Shown: positions 45,637 through 55,197, counted from the stretch's first letter. The stretch is DNA of 64,000 bases from Haliscomenobacter hydrossis DSM 1100 (GCF_000212735.1 NC_015510.1:5519001-5583000); one strand, 5' to 3'. The notes: a model not told the origin generated them from the letters alone. A program made the numbers and translations.

Positions 45637-45787
45637 CGGAAATGAAATAAAGTAAACGGATTGACTTGGCTATTTTTTGATTTGGCAAGGCAAGAGGAAG
45701 GCGCATAGTGCACTACGCAACTGACGAGTAACGCAGCAAAATCAACAAAGAGCTTGTCAAGTGTTTACTTTAGTTTATTTCCGTTCC
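45637..45787. repeat. Imperfect inverted repeat in a divergent gap
   Basis: CGGAAATGAAATAAAGTAAAC (45637 on) is matched in inverse by GTGTTTACTTTAGTTTATTTCCG (45760-45783), with further pairing TTGAC/GTCAA. The interior carries GCGCATAGTGCACTACGC. It lies in the 317-base gap between the divergent lectin-like and DUF3472-type genes and may be a MITE-like element or a regulatory dyad. No gene is seen here. Confidence 0.6.
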
Positions 45788-45895
45788 CAAGGGATAATTT
45801 CTCTTTTTGTGACTAAGTTTGTCTATTAAAAGGTTTGCTTGGAGGGGTTTACCTCGCTTGGCCGCGCTTAATATAACCCAAAAATCGGTATAAAA

Positions 45896-47587
45896 TTGAA
45901 GAATTTCACCATCATTCTCTGCTTTTTTATTGCACAGCAGCTTTTGGCGCAAGGCAATGTAAGCATTCAAAACGCTTGGCAACAAACTTATCTCCAGGCA
46001 GACTCAGAAAAACCTAGTTTAGGTGTTCAGAGCAACAAAGCGGTCTGGGTTATCGAAAAAATTGCCAGCAGCACTGAAGTACGCCTCAAACACCTGGCCA
46101 GCGGAGGCTACCTTAATGCCGAAAAAGATGCAAAATTCCCCTCCATCGGAGCCATCGAACCCGGCTGGTGGAGCGCCATGTGGATACTGGAACCGGTTGC
46201 GGGTACTGATCAGCTGCGCCTCCAAAACAAATGGTGGAGTACTTATTTACACACCGAAAGCGGTGCCATTGAACTGGGCACTATCCAGCCCGGCTGGGCA
46301 AGCGCCCGCTGGAAAATCCAACCCGGCTCAAACAACACGACTACTCCCACTGCGACCAACAAACAACCGTTCAACACTGTCCCCTTGGGGGGCAACACCT
46401 TCTTCAGTAATTTTGGGGCAAGCGGGATTGAACTTTCCATACAAGGCATTCAAAACTGGACTGGCGCCACGGTGGTGCCCACGGTTTATGTCCGATTTTT
46501 GGAAAAAGGAACCTACACCTTGAATATTGTTGCCAAAGCTGCTCAACAAAGTACCATCAACGTAGGCATTCAAAGCAAGAATGTCAAAGTTGCGGTGAAC
46601 AGCCCCGACTGGAAAAAATACCCCCTGGGTTCATTTACCCTGGAAGCGGGTTACCTGCCCATCGTGTTGAATGGATTAATCAGAACCGGAACCAAATTTG
46701 CCGACATCCAGGCCATAGAAATTCAGGGCGATCCGGCCAAGATCAAATTTGTAGATGCTACCCTGACCGGATCCGCTCAGGATAGCTATTATTTCGGGCG
46801 GCGTGGCCCTTCGGTACACATGAGTTACACCCTCCCCGCTGGCAAAAACATCGAATGGTTTTACAACGAAGTAACGGTACCCAGCGGCAACGATGTCATC
46901 GGTTCGTATTTTATGGTCAATGGGTTCGCCGAAGGTTATTGCGGCATCCAGGTCAACAGCGCTACGGAGCGCCGCGTTTTGTTTTCAGTCTGGAGTCCCT
47001 ACACCACCGACGACCCCGGTTCCATCCCCGCCGATCAACGGGTGAAATTACTGGGCAAAGGCCCGGGCGTGAATGCCCAGGATTTTGGTGGCGAAGGTTC
47101 TGGTGGCCAAAGCTATCTGGTGTACAATTGGAAAGCGGGTCAAACCTATAAGTTCCTGACCCGTGTTTATCCCAATGGCGACAATACCACCACGTACAGT
47201 GCTTACTTTTTTGATCCCGCAACCAAGAACTGGCGCTTCATCGCATCCTTCAAGCGGCCCAAAACCTCCACCTGGTACAAATCCCCGCACTCGTTTTTGG
47301 AGAATTTTGACCCGGAACGAGGGGCCCTGACCCGCAAAGTATTCTATAACAATCAATGGGTCTGTGATGCTCAGGGCAACTGGAGCGAAATGACGGAGGC
47401 CCGATTTACCAATGATGATACCGGGCGAAAAAAACTGCGCATGGACTTTAATGGTGGAGTGGAAAACAAGCAGTTTTTCCTCCGCAATTGTGGCTTTTTC
47501 AACAATTTCACTGACCCGAATTCCATGTTTAAACGAACCCCGGGTGGTAAAAAACCGGTGATCAACTTTGCTCAATTGCCAAAGTAG
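45896..47587 (+). CDS. Secreted DUF3472-type protein with N-terminal beta-trefoil-like repeats
   Basis: A 563-residue exported protein. The only start that leaves a full signal peptide (MKNFTIILCFFIAQQLLAQ) is TTG at 45896. Residues about 22-145 hold three WxS/KWW repeats (NAWQQTYLQA, PGWWSAMWILEP, NKWWSTYLHTES, PGWASARWKIQP) of the fascin/ricin-like beta-trefoil kind. Residues about 155-280 look like DUF5077, and about 290-560 match DUF3472 (HMSYTLPAGKNIEWFYNEVTVP, GGEGSGGQSYLVYNWKAG). Such proteins are often found next to glycan-degrading genes. Function unknown. Confidence 0.78.
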   Translation: MKNFTIILCFFIAQQLLAQGNVSIQNAWQQTYLQADSEKPSLGVQSNKAVWVIEKIASSTEVRLKHLASGGYLNAEKDAKFPSIGAIEPGWWSAMWILEPVAGTDQLRLQNKWWSTYLHTESGAIELGTIQPGWASARWKIQPGSNNTTTPTATNKQPFNTVPLGGNTFFSNFGASGIELSIQGIQNWTGATVVPTVYVRFLEKGTYTLNIVAKAAQQSTINVGIQSKNVKVAVNSPDWKKYPLGSFTLEAGYLPIVLNGLIRTGTKFADIQAIEIQGDPAKIKFVDATLTGSAQDSYYFGRRGPSVHMSYTLPAGKNIEWFYNEVTVPSGNDVIGSYFMVNGFAEGYCGIQVNSATERRVLFSVWSPYTTDDPGSIPADQRVKLLGKGPGVNAQDFGGEGSGGQSYLVYNWKAGQTYKFLTRVYPNGDNTTTYSAYFFDPATKNWRFIASFKRPKTSTWYKSPHSFLENFDPERGALTRKVFYNNQWVCDAQGNWSEMTEARFTNDDTGRKKLRMDFNGGVENKQFFLRNCGFFNNFTDPNSMFKRTPGGKKPVINFAQLPK

Positions 47588-47623
47588 AAGCCAGGTCATT
47601 TTTTCCATCTGAACATTTTTTTC

Positions 47624-47652
47624 AAAAAACACTTACCTTTAAGTTGATCAAT
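47624..47652 (+). promoter_or_regulatory. Repeated upstream element, copy 1
   Basis: AAAAAACACTTACCTTTAAG then TTGATCAAT, 20 bases before the sigma gene start. The same 29 bases, with one mismatch, occur at 52048-52076 before the second TPR-CHAT gene. It is probably a promoter, perhaps used by the sigma factor itself. Confidence 0.6.
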
Positions 47653-47672
47653 ACAATATAAGATTGAGTTCG

Positions 47673-48281
47673 ATGCGCATTACCGAGTGGCTGACACCTT
47701 CAAACCCTTGTCGACAATTTGAAAACAATGAGCAATTGTTTCAAGCCCTGAAAAGTTTGAATAACTCGGCAATACGCTGCGTACAAAACAAGGCGAGGCC
47801 CTCGGCGAAGCAGTTGGTTGAGCAATACAAGCTGGCTCCAGAAAGCGTCGATGAATTGCTCAACCAAAGTTCGCTCATCTTTTTGCGAAAAATAGCCGAC
47901 GGCTCGTACCAGTTTCAAGGCCACGCCCCCTCTAGTTACCTCGTCGAAATCATGAAGCGGGTGGCCTTGTCGATGACCAGAAAACGCCAAACAAACTATG
48001 AATCGATCGAAGACCACCACGATTTGCACGACCCCGACATCGAGGCCAGCAACCGGCAACGGGAATCCGCCGAACTGGTGCGGCAATTTTTGGGGCAAAT
48101 GGGCGAACCTTGTGAATCGGTCATCCGACTGCACCACATCGAAGGTTATCCCGACGAAGAAGTGGTGCGCCAAGGCTGGACCCGCTATACCACAACCGAT
48201 TCGCTGAAAATAAAACGCAGCGATTGTATGAAAAAATTGATCCAAATAGCGCGACAATGGAGAAATACGAACAATACCTGA
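47673..48281 (+). CDS. ECF-type RNA polymerase sigma factor
   Basis: A 202-residue sigma-70-family factor. Region 2-like sequence covers about 30-115 (AKQLVEQYKLAPESVDELLNQSSLIFLRKI ... SSYLVEIMKRVALSMTRKRQ), followed by a linker and a region 4 helix-turn-helix at about 145-200 (CESVIRLHHIEGYPDEEVV then DSLKIKRSDCMKKLI). The ATG at 47673 is preferred to TTG at 47664. The next gene overlaps its end by 25 bases. It likely directs transcription of the TPR-CHAT genes and perhaps of itself. Confidence 0.82.
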   Translation: MRITEWLTPSNPCRQFENNEQLFQALKSLNNSAIRCVQNKARPSAKQLVEQYKLAPESVDELLNQSSLIFLRKIADGSYQFQGHAPSSYLVEIMKRVALSMTRKRQTNYESIEDHHDLHDPDIEASNRQRESAELVRQFLGQMGEPCESVIRLHHIEGYPDEEVVRQGWTRYTTTDSLKIKRSDCMKKLIQIARQWRNTNNT

Positions 48282-49156
48282 GTGACAACGCTGAAGACGA
48301 CGAACGCCGCGCCGCCGCACAAGTCATGGAGGGCTTGGCAGGTTTGAGGCTGGAAGCCAAGTTGCGCGAGGTAGCCGCTGAACAGGCTACCCAGCACCGA
48401 CGAACGCTTTGGAGAAAGCTGCTGTTCACCCTGGCTGCGCTGGCTTTTTTGGCCGCCGTGGCCTATTGGTTTTTCAGTAAAAATGAGGCTACAACAAGTG
48501 TGCCGCCTAGCGAAAAGCAAGCTCCCAGCGCACCTGCACCACGCAAAGAACAAGCTCCTGAGCAGGATAAATTAGAAAAACCTCGCGAAAAGCCCCCCAT
48601 CGCCCAAATCAAACCGAAGGAAGAAGTCCTGGTGCCACCTGATCCCATTTTCCCCACCTTTGCACTACAAGACGAGCTCATTCCTGAGCCACTTAATCCT
48701 GCTCCCGACTTGGTTGCTACACGTGGCCAGGGCGAAGCAAATGCGGCCCTAAAAGCCCTGCTCGATCAATTGTGGTACGTCACTTATCCGCTGCAAGGAC
48801 TTGAGGTAAGTGGGGCATTCTCCAGCGTCGACGAAAACCTGAAAAAACGGGACTTTACCGCGGCTTACCTTGAATTAGAGCAATTGAGCAGCACCCAAGC
48901 CACGAACGACACCCTGCACTACCTACAAGCTTATTGCCTGATGGAAACGGGTGAAGGCCAGGAAGCTTTGCTTCATTTCGCCCAAATCCAGGGTCGTCAA
49001 TTGGCCCGGGAGCCCCAATTGCAATGGTACCGGGGCTTGGCATTGTTACTAGCCGACAAACGATCGGAAGCAATTGCGCTGTTCAATGTGATAGCGGCCA
49101 ACTCGGGGAATCCTTACCGCAGGCAGGCTAGAAAAGCGCTGAAATTGTTGCAATAA
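48257..49156 (+). CDS. Single-pass membrane protein with C-terminal TPR-like repeats
   Basis: A 299-residue protein with a charged N-terminal 50 residues, one membrane helix at about 54-74 (LLFTLAALAFLAAVAYWFF), a proline/lysine/glutamate-rich linker at about 80-135 and a helical C-terminus with TPR character (LHYLQAYCLMETGEGQEALLHF, WYRGLALLLADKRSEAIALF). The overlap with the sigma gene and the membrane topology suggest a role like an anti-sigma or sensor protein, though no anti-sigma domain is recognised. The TPR-CHAT gene starts 27 bases after it. Confidence 0.8.
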   Translation: MEKYEQYLSDNAEDDERRAAAQVMEGLAGLRLEAKLREVAAEQATQHRRTLWRKLLFTLAALAFLAAVAYWFFSKNEATTSVPPSEKQAPSAPAPRKEQAPEQDKLEKPREKPPIAQIKPKEEVLVPPDPIFPTFALQDELIPEPLNPAPDLVATRGQGEANAALKALLDQLWYVTYPLQGLEVSGAFSSVDENLKKRDFTAAYLELEQLSSTQATNDTLHYLQAYCLMETGEGQEALLHFAQIQGRQLAREPQLQWYRGLALLLADKRSEAIALFNVIAANSGNPYRRQARKALKLLQ

Positions 49157-49183
49157 ATTGCCTTACCCTGAATCAATTTTGCT

Positions 49184-52042
49184 ATGAGAAATTACTTGTT
49201 GTTGGCCTTGTGCCTGATCACGGGGTTGTTGAGTGCACAGGTAGTGGATTCGGTGGCGCTGCGGCGGGTGGATAGTCTGATTCGAATCTCCCGTGACTTC
49301 ACTTCCAAAGGAAATTTTGCCAAAGCTTTTGAAGTCACTGCTGCCGCCGAAAAAATTGCCCTCGAAAAATTTGGAAATCGATCTGTCGCTTATGGAGTGT
49401 GCTGCGATAACCGGGGGCGGATAAATGCTTTTAACAGCAATTATACGGAGGCAGAAAAATGGCATCTCGAATCCAAAGCCATACAAGAAAATGCATTGAG
49501 AAAAGAGCATCCGAATTATGCCGCAACCCTGAACAGCCTGGCCTCTTTGTACAGGGAAATGGGCAATTATGAAAAAGCTGAAGCATTTCACCTCGAATCC
49601 AAAGCCATTCGGAAAAAGGTATTGGGGACACAGGATCCCAACTATGCTGGAAGCCTCATCAACCTAGCGACTTTGTACACCACCATGGGGGATTACGAAA
49701 AAGCTGAGCCGCTTCTCCTTGAAGCCAAAGAGATTTTTGAAGTTCGCTTAAAAGACAGAGCACACCGATTTTACCCCAATTGCCTCCACAGTCTGGCATC
49801 ATTATACTCGGAAACAGGCAACTATGAAAAAGCTGAATCTTTGTGGCTTGAAAGCAAGGTCATTGTGGAACGGCAAGTGGGAAAAGAGCATCCCCGTTAT
49901 GTCACAGACCTTATTAACCTAGCGGCTTTGTACTCGAAAATGGGTAACTATACAAAGGCTGAGCCACTTTACCTAGAAGCCAATGCTACTTGGGCGAAAC
50001 TTTTGGGAAAAGAACACCCCTCCTATGCTATCAACCTAGACAACCTAGCTACGTTGTATATCAATATGGGGTACTATGAAAAAGCAGAGTTGCTTATTCT
50101 AGAAGCCAAGGGCATTTGGGAAAGGGTATTAGGAAGGCAGCATCCCAGTTTTGCCTCAAGCCTTATGAGCTTATCCGGCTTATATTTTGAGACAAGGCGT
50201 TATGAAAAAGCCGAACCACTTATCCTCGAAGCCAGAGCCGTACAAGAAAAAGTATTGAGGAGGCAACATCCCGACAATATTGAAAGCCTGAGCAATCTTG
50301 CAACTCTCTATGCTGCAATAGGCAACTTCGAAAAGGCCGAGCCGCTTTACCAAGAATCATCTCTGTTGATTCGACGTTTAGCGGAAAAAGCGGTACGCCA
50401 CCTTTCCGAGCGAGAAGTAAGAAATTATCTAAAAAAAATTTCCAATATTAATGACCTTGCTCAATCTTTTGCACAAGAGTCTGCGAGCAAAACGATGATC
50501 ATGGAGTGTTATGATAACACCCTGTTTTACAAAGGCTTTCTGCTCCAAACTTCTAATCAGATCAAGCGACTCGCGCTTTCCGACCCCGCCACAGCCGAAA
50601 AATTCAATCAATTGAAATCATTCGAACGGCGCCTCGCTGCTCAATATACCCAACCTATCGCCACCCAAAACAGTGAACCTATCGCAGATCTGGAAGCCAA
50701 GGCCAACGACCTCGAAAAAGACCTTGCTCGAACAGTAGCAGGTTTCGGCCAAGCCCTGCGGCAAGTCAAATGGCAGGATGTTCAGTCAGTACTGAAACCC
50801 GGTCAAGCAGCTATCGAATTTGTCAGCTATCGTTTTTTTAAAAAAATAGTAACAGACAGCACATTTTATGCTGCGCTTGTTCTCTTGCCAGGTACAGACA
50901 CACCAAAATTCATCCATCTTTTTGAAGAAAAACAACTCACCACGCTCCTCAAAACCGAGGGCAATCCACAAGACACTTCTTTTATCAATAGCCTTTACTC
51001 CGCCGCAAAAAAGGGTAGCCAACTTTACAATTTAATCTGGAAACCCATCGCCGCTGTCTTGCCACTAGGAACGACTGTTTATTGCTCGCCCTCCGGCCTG
51101 CTGCACCGCCTCAACCTGGGGGCCATCCCCACGCCCGACGGCAAAACCCTGGCCGAAAAAAACCGCCTGAGCATACTGGGCAGTACCCGGCAGTTGGTTA
51201 TCACACCCGTGCCCACCACCCAGCAAAGCGCTACCGCCCAACTCTACGGCGGCATCCAATACGACGCCACGCCCACGGTGGCTGCCAATATACCCGCCAA
51301 ACCCGAAGACATGGCTGCCCGTCGCGGTCCCGATATTTCCCAAAACGACTCCACCCTTCGCGGCGAAAACTGGAATTACCTCCGCTGGACTGAAGTAGAA
51401 ATTAGCGCCGCCGCCAATGTGATGAAAAGCAAAGGCATCGTGTCTAACCTGAAAAAAGGCAGCGAAGCGACCGAAGAATCCTTCAAAGCCCTGGGCGAAG
51501 GAAGCCCATCACCGCGCATCCTGCACGTGGCGACTCACGGCTTTTTCTTTCCCGATCCAAAAGAGTTGAAGCCGGGTGAGGAGCAGGCCATTGGCGAAAA
51601 AACCTTCAAAGTATCCGACAACCCCATGATCCGCTCCGGCCTGATGCTAGCGGGCAGCAACCACGCCTGGAAAACGGGCAAGCCCCTGCATCCCGGCCTG
51701 GAAGACGGCATCCTCACCGCCTACGAAATCAGCCAAATGAACCTCGCCAACACCGAACTTGTGGTGCTCTCCGCTTGTGAAACGGGCCTCGGCGATCTGG
51801 TGGGCAATGAAGGTGTATACGGCTTGCAGCGCGCCTTCAAGATTGCAGGCGCGAAGTACCTCATCATGTCGCTGTGGCAGGTGCCCGATTTTCAGACCCA
51901 GGTGTTCATGACCGCTTTTTACAAGCACTGGCTGGAAGGAAAAATGGCGATACCGGAAGCGTTTCGGGCTACGCAGGCGGAACTGCGGGGGAAGTACAGT
52001 AGCGAGGCGTTTAAGTGGGCGGGCTTTGTGTTGGTGGAGTGA
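49184..52042 (+). CDS. TPR-CHAT caspase-like protein, first of a tandem pair
   Basis: A 952-residue exported protein (signal peptide MRNYLLLALCLITGLLSAQ). Residues about 60-410 are about eight 42-residue TPR repeats of the kinesin-light-chain type (YAATLNSLASLYREMGNYEKAE). Residues about 640-950 are a CHAT peptidase with His785 (LHVATHGFFF) and Cys865 (VVLSACETGLGDL). Substrate and target are unknown; families like this sit in the periplasm or outside. It lies in the same unit as the sigma and membrane genes. Its last about 330 residues are nearly the same as in the next gene. Confidence 0.92.
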   Translation: MRNYLLLALCLITGLLSAQVVDSVALRRVDSLIRISRDFTSKGNFAKAFEVTAAAEKIALEKFGNRSVAYGVCCDNRGRINAFNSNYTEAEKWHLESKAIQENALRKEHPNYAATLNSLASLYREMGNYEKAEAFHLESKAIRKKVLGTQDPNYAGSLINLATLYTTMGDYEKAEPLLLEAKEIFEVRLKDRAHRFYPNCLHSLASLYSETGNYEKAESLWLESKVIVERQVGKEHPRYVTDLINLAALYSKMGNYTKAEPLYLEANATWAKLLGKEHPSYAINLDNLATLYINMGYYEKAELLILEAKGIWERVLGRQHPSFASSLMSLSGLYFETRRYEKAEPLILEARAVQEKVLRRQHPDNIESLSNLATLYAAIGNFEKAEPLYQESSLLIRRLAEKAVRHLSEREVRNYLKKISNINDLAQSFAQESASKTMIMECYDNTLFYKGFLLQTSNQIKRLALSDPATAEKFNQLKSFERRLAAQYTQPIATQNSEPIADLEAKANDLEKDLARTVAGFGQALRQVKWQDVQSVLKPGQAAIEFVSYRFFKKIVTDSTFYAALVLLPGTDTPKFIHLFEEKQLTTLLKTEGNPQDTSFINSLYSAAKKGSQLYNLIWKPIAAVLPLGTTVYCSPSGLLHRLNLGAIPTPDGKTLAEKNRLSILGSTRQLVITPVPTTQQSATAQLYGGIQYDATPTVAANIPAKPEDMAARRGPDISQNDSTLRGENWNYLRWTEVEISAAANVMKSKGIVSNLKKGSEATEESFKALGEGSPSPRILHVATHGFFFPDPKELKPGEEQAIGEKTFKVSDNPMIRSGLMLAGSNHAWKTGKPLHPGLEDGILTAYEISQMNLANTELVVLSACETGLGDLVGNEGVYGLQRAFKIAGAKYLIMSLWQVPDFQTQVFMTAFYKHWLEGKMAIPEAFRATQAELRGKYSSEAFKWAGFVLVE

Positions 52043-52047
52043 GTTTT

Positions 52048-52076
52048 AAAAAACACTTACCTTTAAGTTCATCAAT
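52048..52076 (+). promoter_or_regulatory. Repeated upstream element, copy 2
   Basis: Same 29-nt element as at 47624-47652 (AAAAAACACTTACCTTTAAG, then TTCATCAAT). It begins 6 bases after the stop of the first TPR-CHAT gene and 36 bases before the second. It implies an own promoter or a copied leader for the second gene. Confidence 0.6.
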
Positions 52077-52111
52077 CGGTAATTCACCACAGCCTGTTAA
52101 TCAATCCAACG

Positions 52112-55090
52112 ATGAGAAACTACTTATGCCTGGCTTTGTGCCTGATCACAGGTTTGTTGAGTGCACAAACGGTGGATTCGGTGGCGCTGCGGCGGGTGGA
52201 TAGCCTTATCCAGGTTTCGCGTACACTTAGCAGTAAGCGGGAATTTGACAAAGCACTCGAAGTGAATGCTGCCGCTGAAAAACTGGCCCTCGAAAAACTG
52301 GGAAAAGAATCAGCAGCATATGGCAATTGCGCTTTCAATCGGGGCCGAGTGAATGCCCTTAAAAGGGACAACTCAGAGGCCGAAAAGTGGTACCTCGAAG
52401 CCATTGCCATTCGGGAAAAAGTATTGGGAAAGCAACACTCCGATTATGCCGGAGCCTTGAATAACCTGGCCATTCTTTACAAATCCATGGGCAAGTATGA
52501 CCAAGCCGAGCCACTCTACCTTGAGGCCATGGAAACCCGAAAAAAAGCATTGGGCAAAGAGCACCCTAATTATGCCGCCAGCCTATACAATCTGGCACTC
52601 TTTTTTCAGGATATCGGCAAGTACGAAAAAGCCGAATTGCTGCTACTTGAAGCCAAAGACATCTTTGGAAAGGTTCGAGGCAAGGAGCATCCCGATTATG
52701 CAGCCAGTATGAACGGCCTCGCGCTCATTTACATGGATATGGGCAAGTACGAAAATGCCGAAGCACTTTACCTGGAAGCCACAACCATCCGGGAGAAGGT
52801 ACAGGGCAAAGACAATTCCGATTATGCCGAAAGTCTGAACAACCTGGCAAGCTTGTACAGATCCATGGGCAACTACGAAAAAGCCGAACAGCTCCACCTC
52901 CAAGCCATAGCGATTAAGGGAAAAATACTCAGAAAAGAGCACCCAAGTTATGCCCTGAGTCTGAACAACCTCGCGATTCTTTATCGGGCCATGGGCAGCT
53001 ATGAAAAAGCCGAACAGCTCTACCTGGAAGCCACGACAATCAAGGAAAAAACACTCGGAAAGGAGCACCCCGGCTATGCCCTAAGCCTGAATAACCTCGC
53101 AATCCTTTACTGGATTATGGGCAACTATGAAAAAGCTGAACCACTCTACCTCCAAGCCATTGCCATCCGGGAAAAAAAACTAGGAAAAGAACATCCTGAA
53201 TATGCCTCAAGCCTGAACAACTTGGCACTTCTTTATCTTGACATGGGCCGATATGAAATGGTTGAGTCACTTCAGCTTCAAGCAAAAGTTATCCGGGAAA
53301 AAGCCTTGGGGGCAGCACATCCGGACTTTGCTGAAAGCCTGGGCAACCTCGCAATCCTTTACATGGCCAACAACAACTACGCAAAGGCCGAGTCCTTCTA
53401 TATCGAATGTTCGCAGGCGAATCAATCCCTGTTGGAAAAAGCGATACGCCATCTCTCTGAGCGCGAATTGGGCAAGTACCTGAATAAATTTTCCGAAAGC
53501 CAAGATCAAGCCCTCTCTTTTGTAAAACTGTCCACCAGTAAAGAAGCAACAGCAGCCTGTTTTGACAATTCTTTGTTTTACAAGGGCTTCCTACTCCAGA
53601 CTGGGGGACAACTTAAACGTTTATCCCTTTCTGATCCAACTGCCGCTGAAAACTTCAACCTGCTCAAATCCTACGAACGGCGTCTCGCTACCCAGTATTC
53701 CCAGCCTATCGCCCAACGTGATAGCGCGGCCATAGCCGACCTCGAAGCTAAAGCCAACGACCTCGAAAAGGACCTCGCCCAAACAGTAGCAGGCTTCGGC
53801 CAGGCCTTGCGGCAAGTCAAGTGGCAGGAAGTTCAAACAGCTTTGAAACCCGGCGAAGCAGCGATCGAGTTTGTCAGCTATCGTTTTTATCACAAAAATA
53901 AAACCGACAGTACGCTGTACGCCGCTCTACTCCTCTTGCCGGGCAAGGATTCCCCAAAGTTCATCCCTCTTTTTGAAGAAAAACAACTCACCGCACTGCT
54001 TAAAACTGATGGCAGCCCACAAGCCCCTTTTTACAACGATCTTTACGCCAATGACAAAAAAGGCGAGCAACTTTACGATTTGATCTGGAAACCCATCTCG
54101 GGTGCTTTACCACAAGGAGCCACCGTGTATTGCTCTCCCTCTGGCCTGCTGCACCGCCTCAATCTGGGCGCCATCCCCACGCCCGATGGCAAAACCTTGG
54201 CCGAAAAAAACCGTCTGAGCATACTGGGTAGCACCCGCCAGTTGGTCGTCCCTCCCCTCCCCACCACCCAGCAAAGCGCTACCGCCCAACTCTACGGCGG
54301 CATCCAATACGACGCCACACCTACCGTAGCAATCAACACGACTGCAAAACCCGAGGACCTGGCTGCCCGTAGCGGCCCCGATATCACCCAAAACGACTCC
54401 ACCCTGCGCGGCGAAAATTGGAACTACCTCCGCTGGACTGAAGTAGAAATTAGCGCCGCCGCCAATGTGATGAAAAGCAAAGGCATCGTGTCTAACCTGA
54501 AAAAAGGCAGCGAAGCGACCGAAGAATCCTTCAAAGCCCTGGGCGAAGGAAGCCCATCACCGCGCATCCTGCACGTGGCGACCCACGGCTTTTTCTTTCC
54601 CGATCCAAAAGAGTTGAAGCCGGGTGAGGGGCAGGCCATTGGCGAAAAAACCTTCAAAGTATCCGACAACCCCATGATCCGCTCGGGCCTGTTACTGGCG
54701 GGCGGCAACCACGCCTGGAAAACGGGCAACCCCCTGCGCCCCGAACTGGAAGACGGCATCCTCACCGCCTACGAAATCAGCCAGATGAACCTCTCCAACA
54801 CCGAACTCGTGGTACTCTCCGCCTGCGAAACGGGCCTCGGCGACCTCGTAGGCAACGAAGGGGTATATGGCTTGCAACGCGCCTTCAAGATTGCGGGCGC
54901 GAAGTACCTCATCATGTCGCTCTGGCAGGTGCCCGATTTTCAGACGCAGGTGTTTATGACGGCTTTTTACAAGCATTGGCTGGAGGGGAAAATGGCGGTA
55001 CCCGAGGCGTTTCGGGCTACGCAGGCGGAACTGCGGGGGAAGTACAGCGGCGAGGCGTTTAAGTGGGCGGGCTTTGTGCTGGTGGAGTGA
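52112..55090 (+). CDS. TPR-CHAT caspase-like protein, second of a tandem pair
   Basis: A 992-residue exported protein, about 40 residues longer than its neighbour, probably one extra TPR unit. Signal peptide MRNYLCLALCLITGLLSAQ; about nine TPR repeats of 42 residues (DYAGALNNLAILYKSMGKYDQAEPLYLEA type) follow. The CHAT domain has His825 and Cys905 in the same contexts as the first copy. The TPR part differs much more from its neighbour than the CHAT part, suggesting that the sensor diverged while the protease was kept or re-homogenised. Its stop is followed by two small palindromes. Confidence 0.92.
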   Translation: MRNYLCLALCLITGLLSAQTVDSVALRRVDSLIQVSRTLSSKREFDKALEVNAAAEKLALEKLGKESAAYGNCAFNRGRVNALKRDNSEAEKWYLEAIAIREKVLGKQHSDYAGALNNLAILYKSMGKYDQAEPLYLEAMETRKKALGKEHPNYAASLYNLALFFQDIGKYEKAELLLLEAKDIFGKVRGKEHPDYAASMNGLALIYMDMGKYENAEALYLEATTIREKVQGKDNSDYAESLNNLASLYRSMGNYEKAEQLHLQAIAIKGKILRKEHPSYALSLNNLAILYRAMGSYEKAEQLYLEATTIKEKTLGKEHPGYALSLNNLAILYWIMGNYEKAEPLYLQAIAIREKKLGKEHPEYASSLNNLALLYLDMGRYEMVESLQLQAKVIREKALGAAHPDFAESLGNLAILYMANNNYAKAESFYIECSQANQSLLEKAIRHLSERELGKYLNKFSESQDQALSFVKLSTSKEATAACFDNSLFYKGFLLQTGGQLKRLSLSDPTAAENFNLLKSYERRLATQYSQPIAQRDSAAIADLEAKANDLEKDLAQTVAGFGQALRQVKWQEVQTALKPGEAAIEFVSYRFYHKNKTDSTLYAALLLLPGKDSPKFIPLFEEKQLTALLKTDGSPQAPFYNDLYANDKKGEQLYDLIWKPISGALPQGATVYCSPSGLLHRLNLGAIPTPDGKTLAEKNRLSILGSTRQLVVPPLPTTQQSATAQLYGGIQYDATPTVAINTTAKPEDLAARSGPDITQNDSTLRGENWNYLRWTEVEISAAANVMKSKGIVSNLKKGSEATEESFKALGEGSPSPRILHVATHGFFFPDPKELKPGEGQAIGEKTFKVSDNPMIRSGLLLAGGNHAWKTGNPLRPELEDGILTAYEISQMNLSNTELVVLSACETGLGDLVGNEGVYGLQRAFKIAGAKYLIMSLWQVPDFQTQVFMTAFYKHWLEGKMAVPEAFRATQAELRGKYSGEAFKWAGFVLVE

Positions 55091-55110
55091 TGGGGTGGCT
55101 TGGCTCTTTT

Positions 55111-55168
55111 CCCACGAATAAATTCGTGGGTTAGTTCATTAGGTGGCTCCCACGGATGAATCCGTGGG
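55111..55168. repeat. Pair of 20-base palindromes
   Basis: CCCACGAATAAATTCGTGGG at 55111-55130 and CCCACGGATGAATCCGTGGG at 55149-55168, 18 bases apart. Each is a perfect inverted repeat. They follow the second TPR-CHAT stop by about 20 bases and could end transcription or be a REP-type repeat pair. Confidence 0.8.
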
Positions 55169-55197
55169 TTGCCTGGGTTGCATGCGAATTTTGAGGT

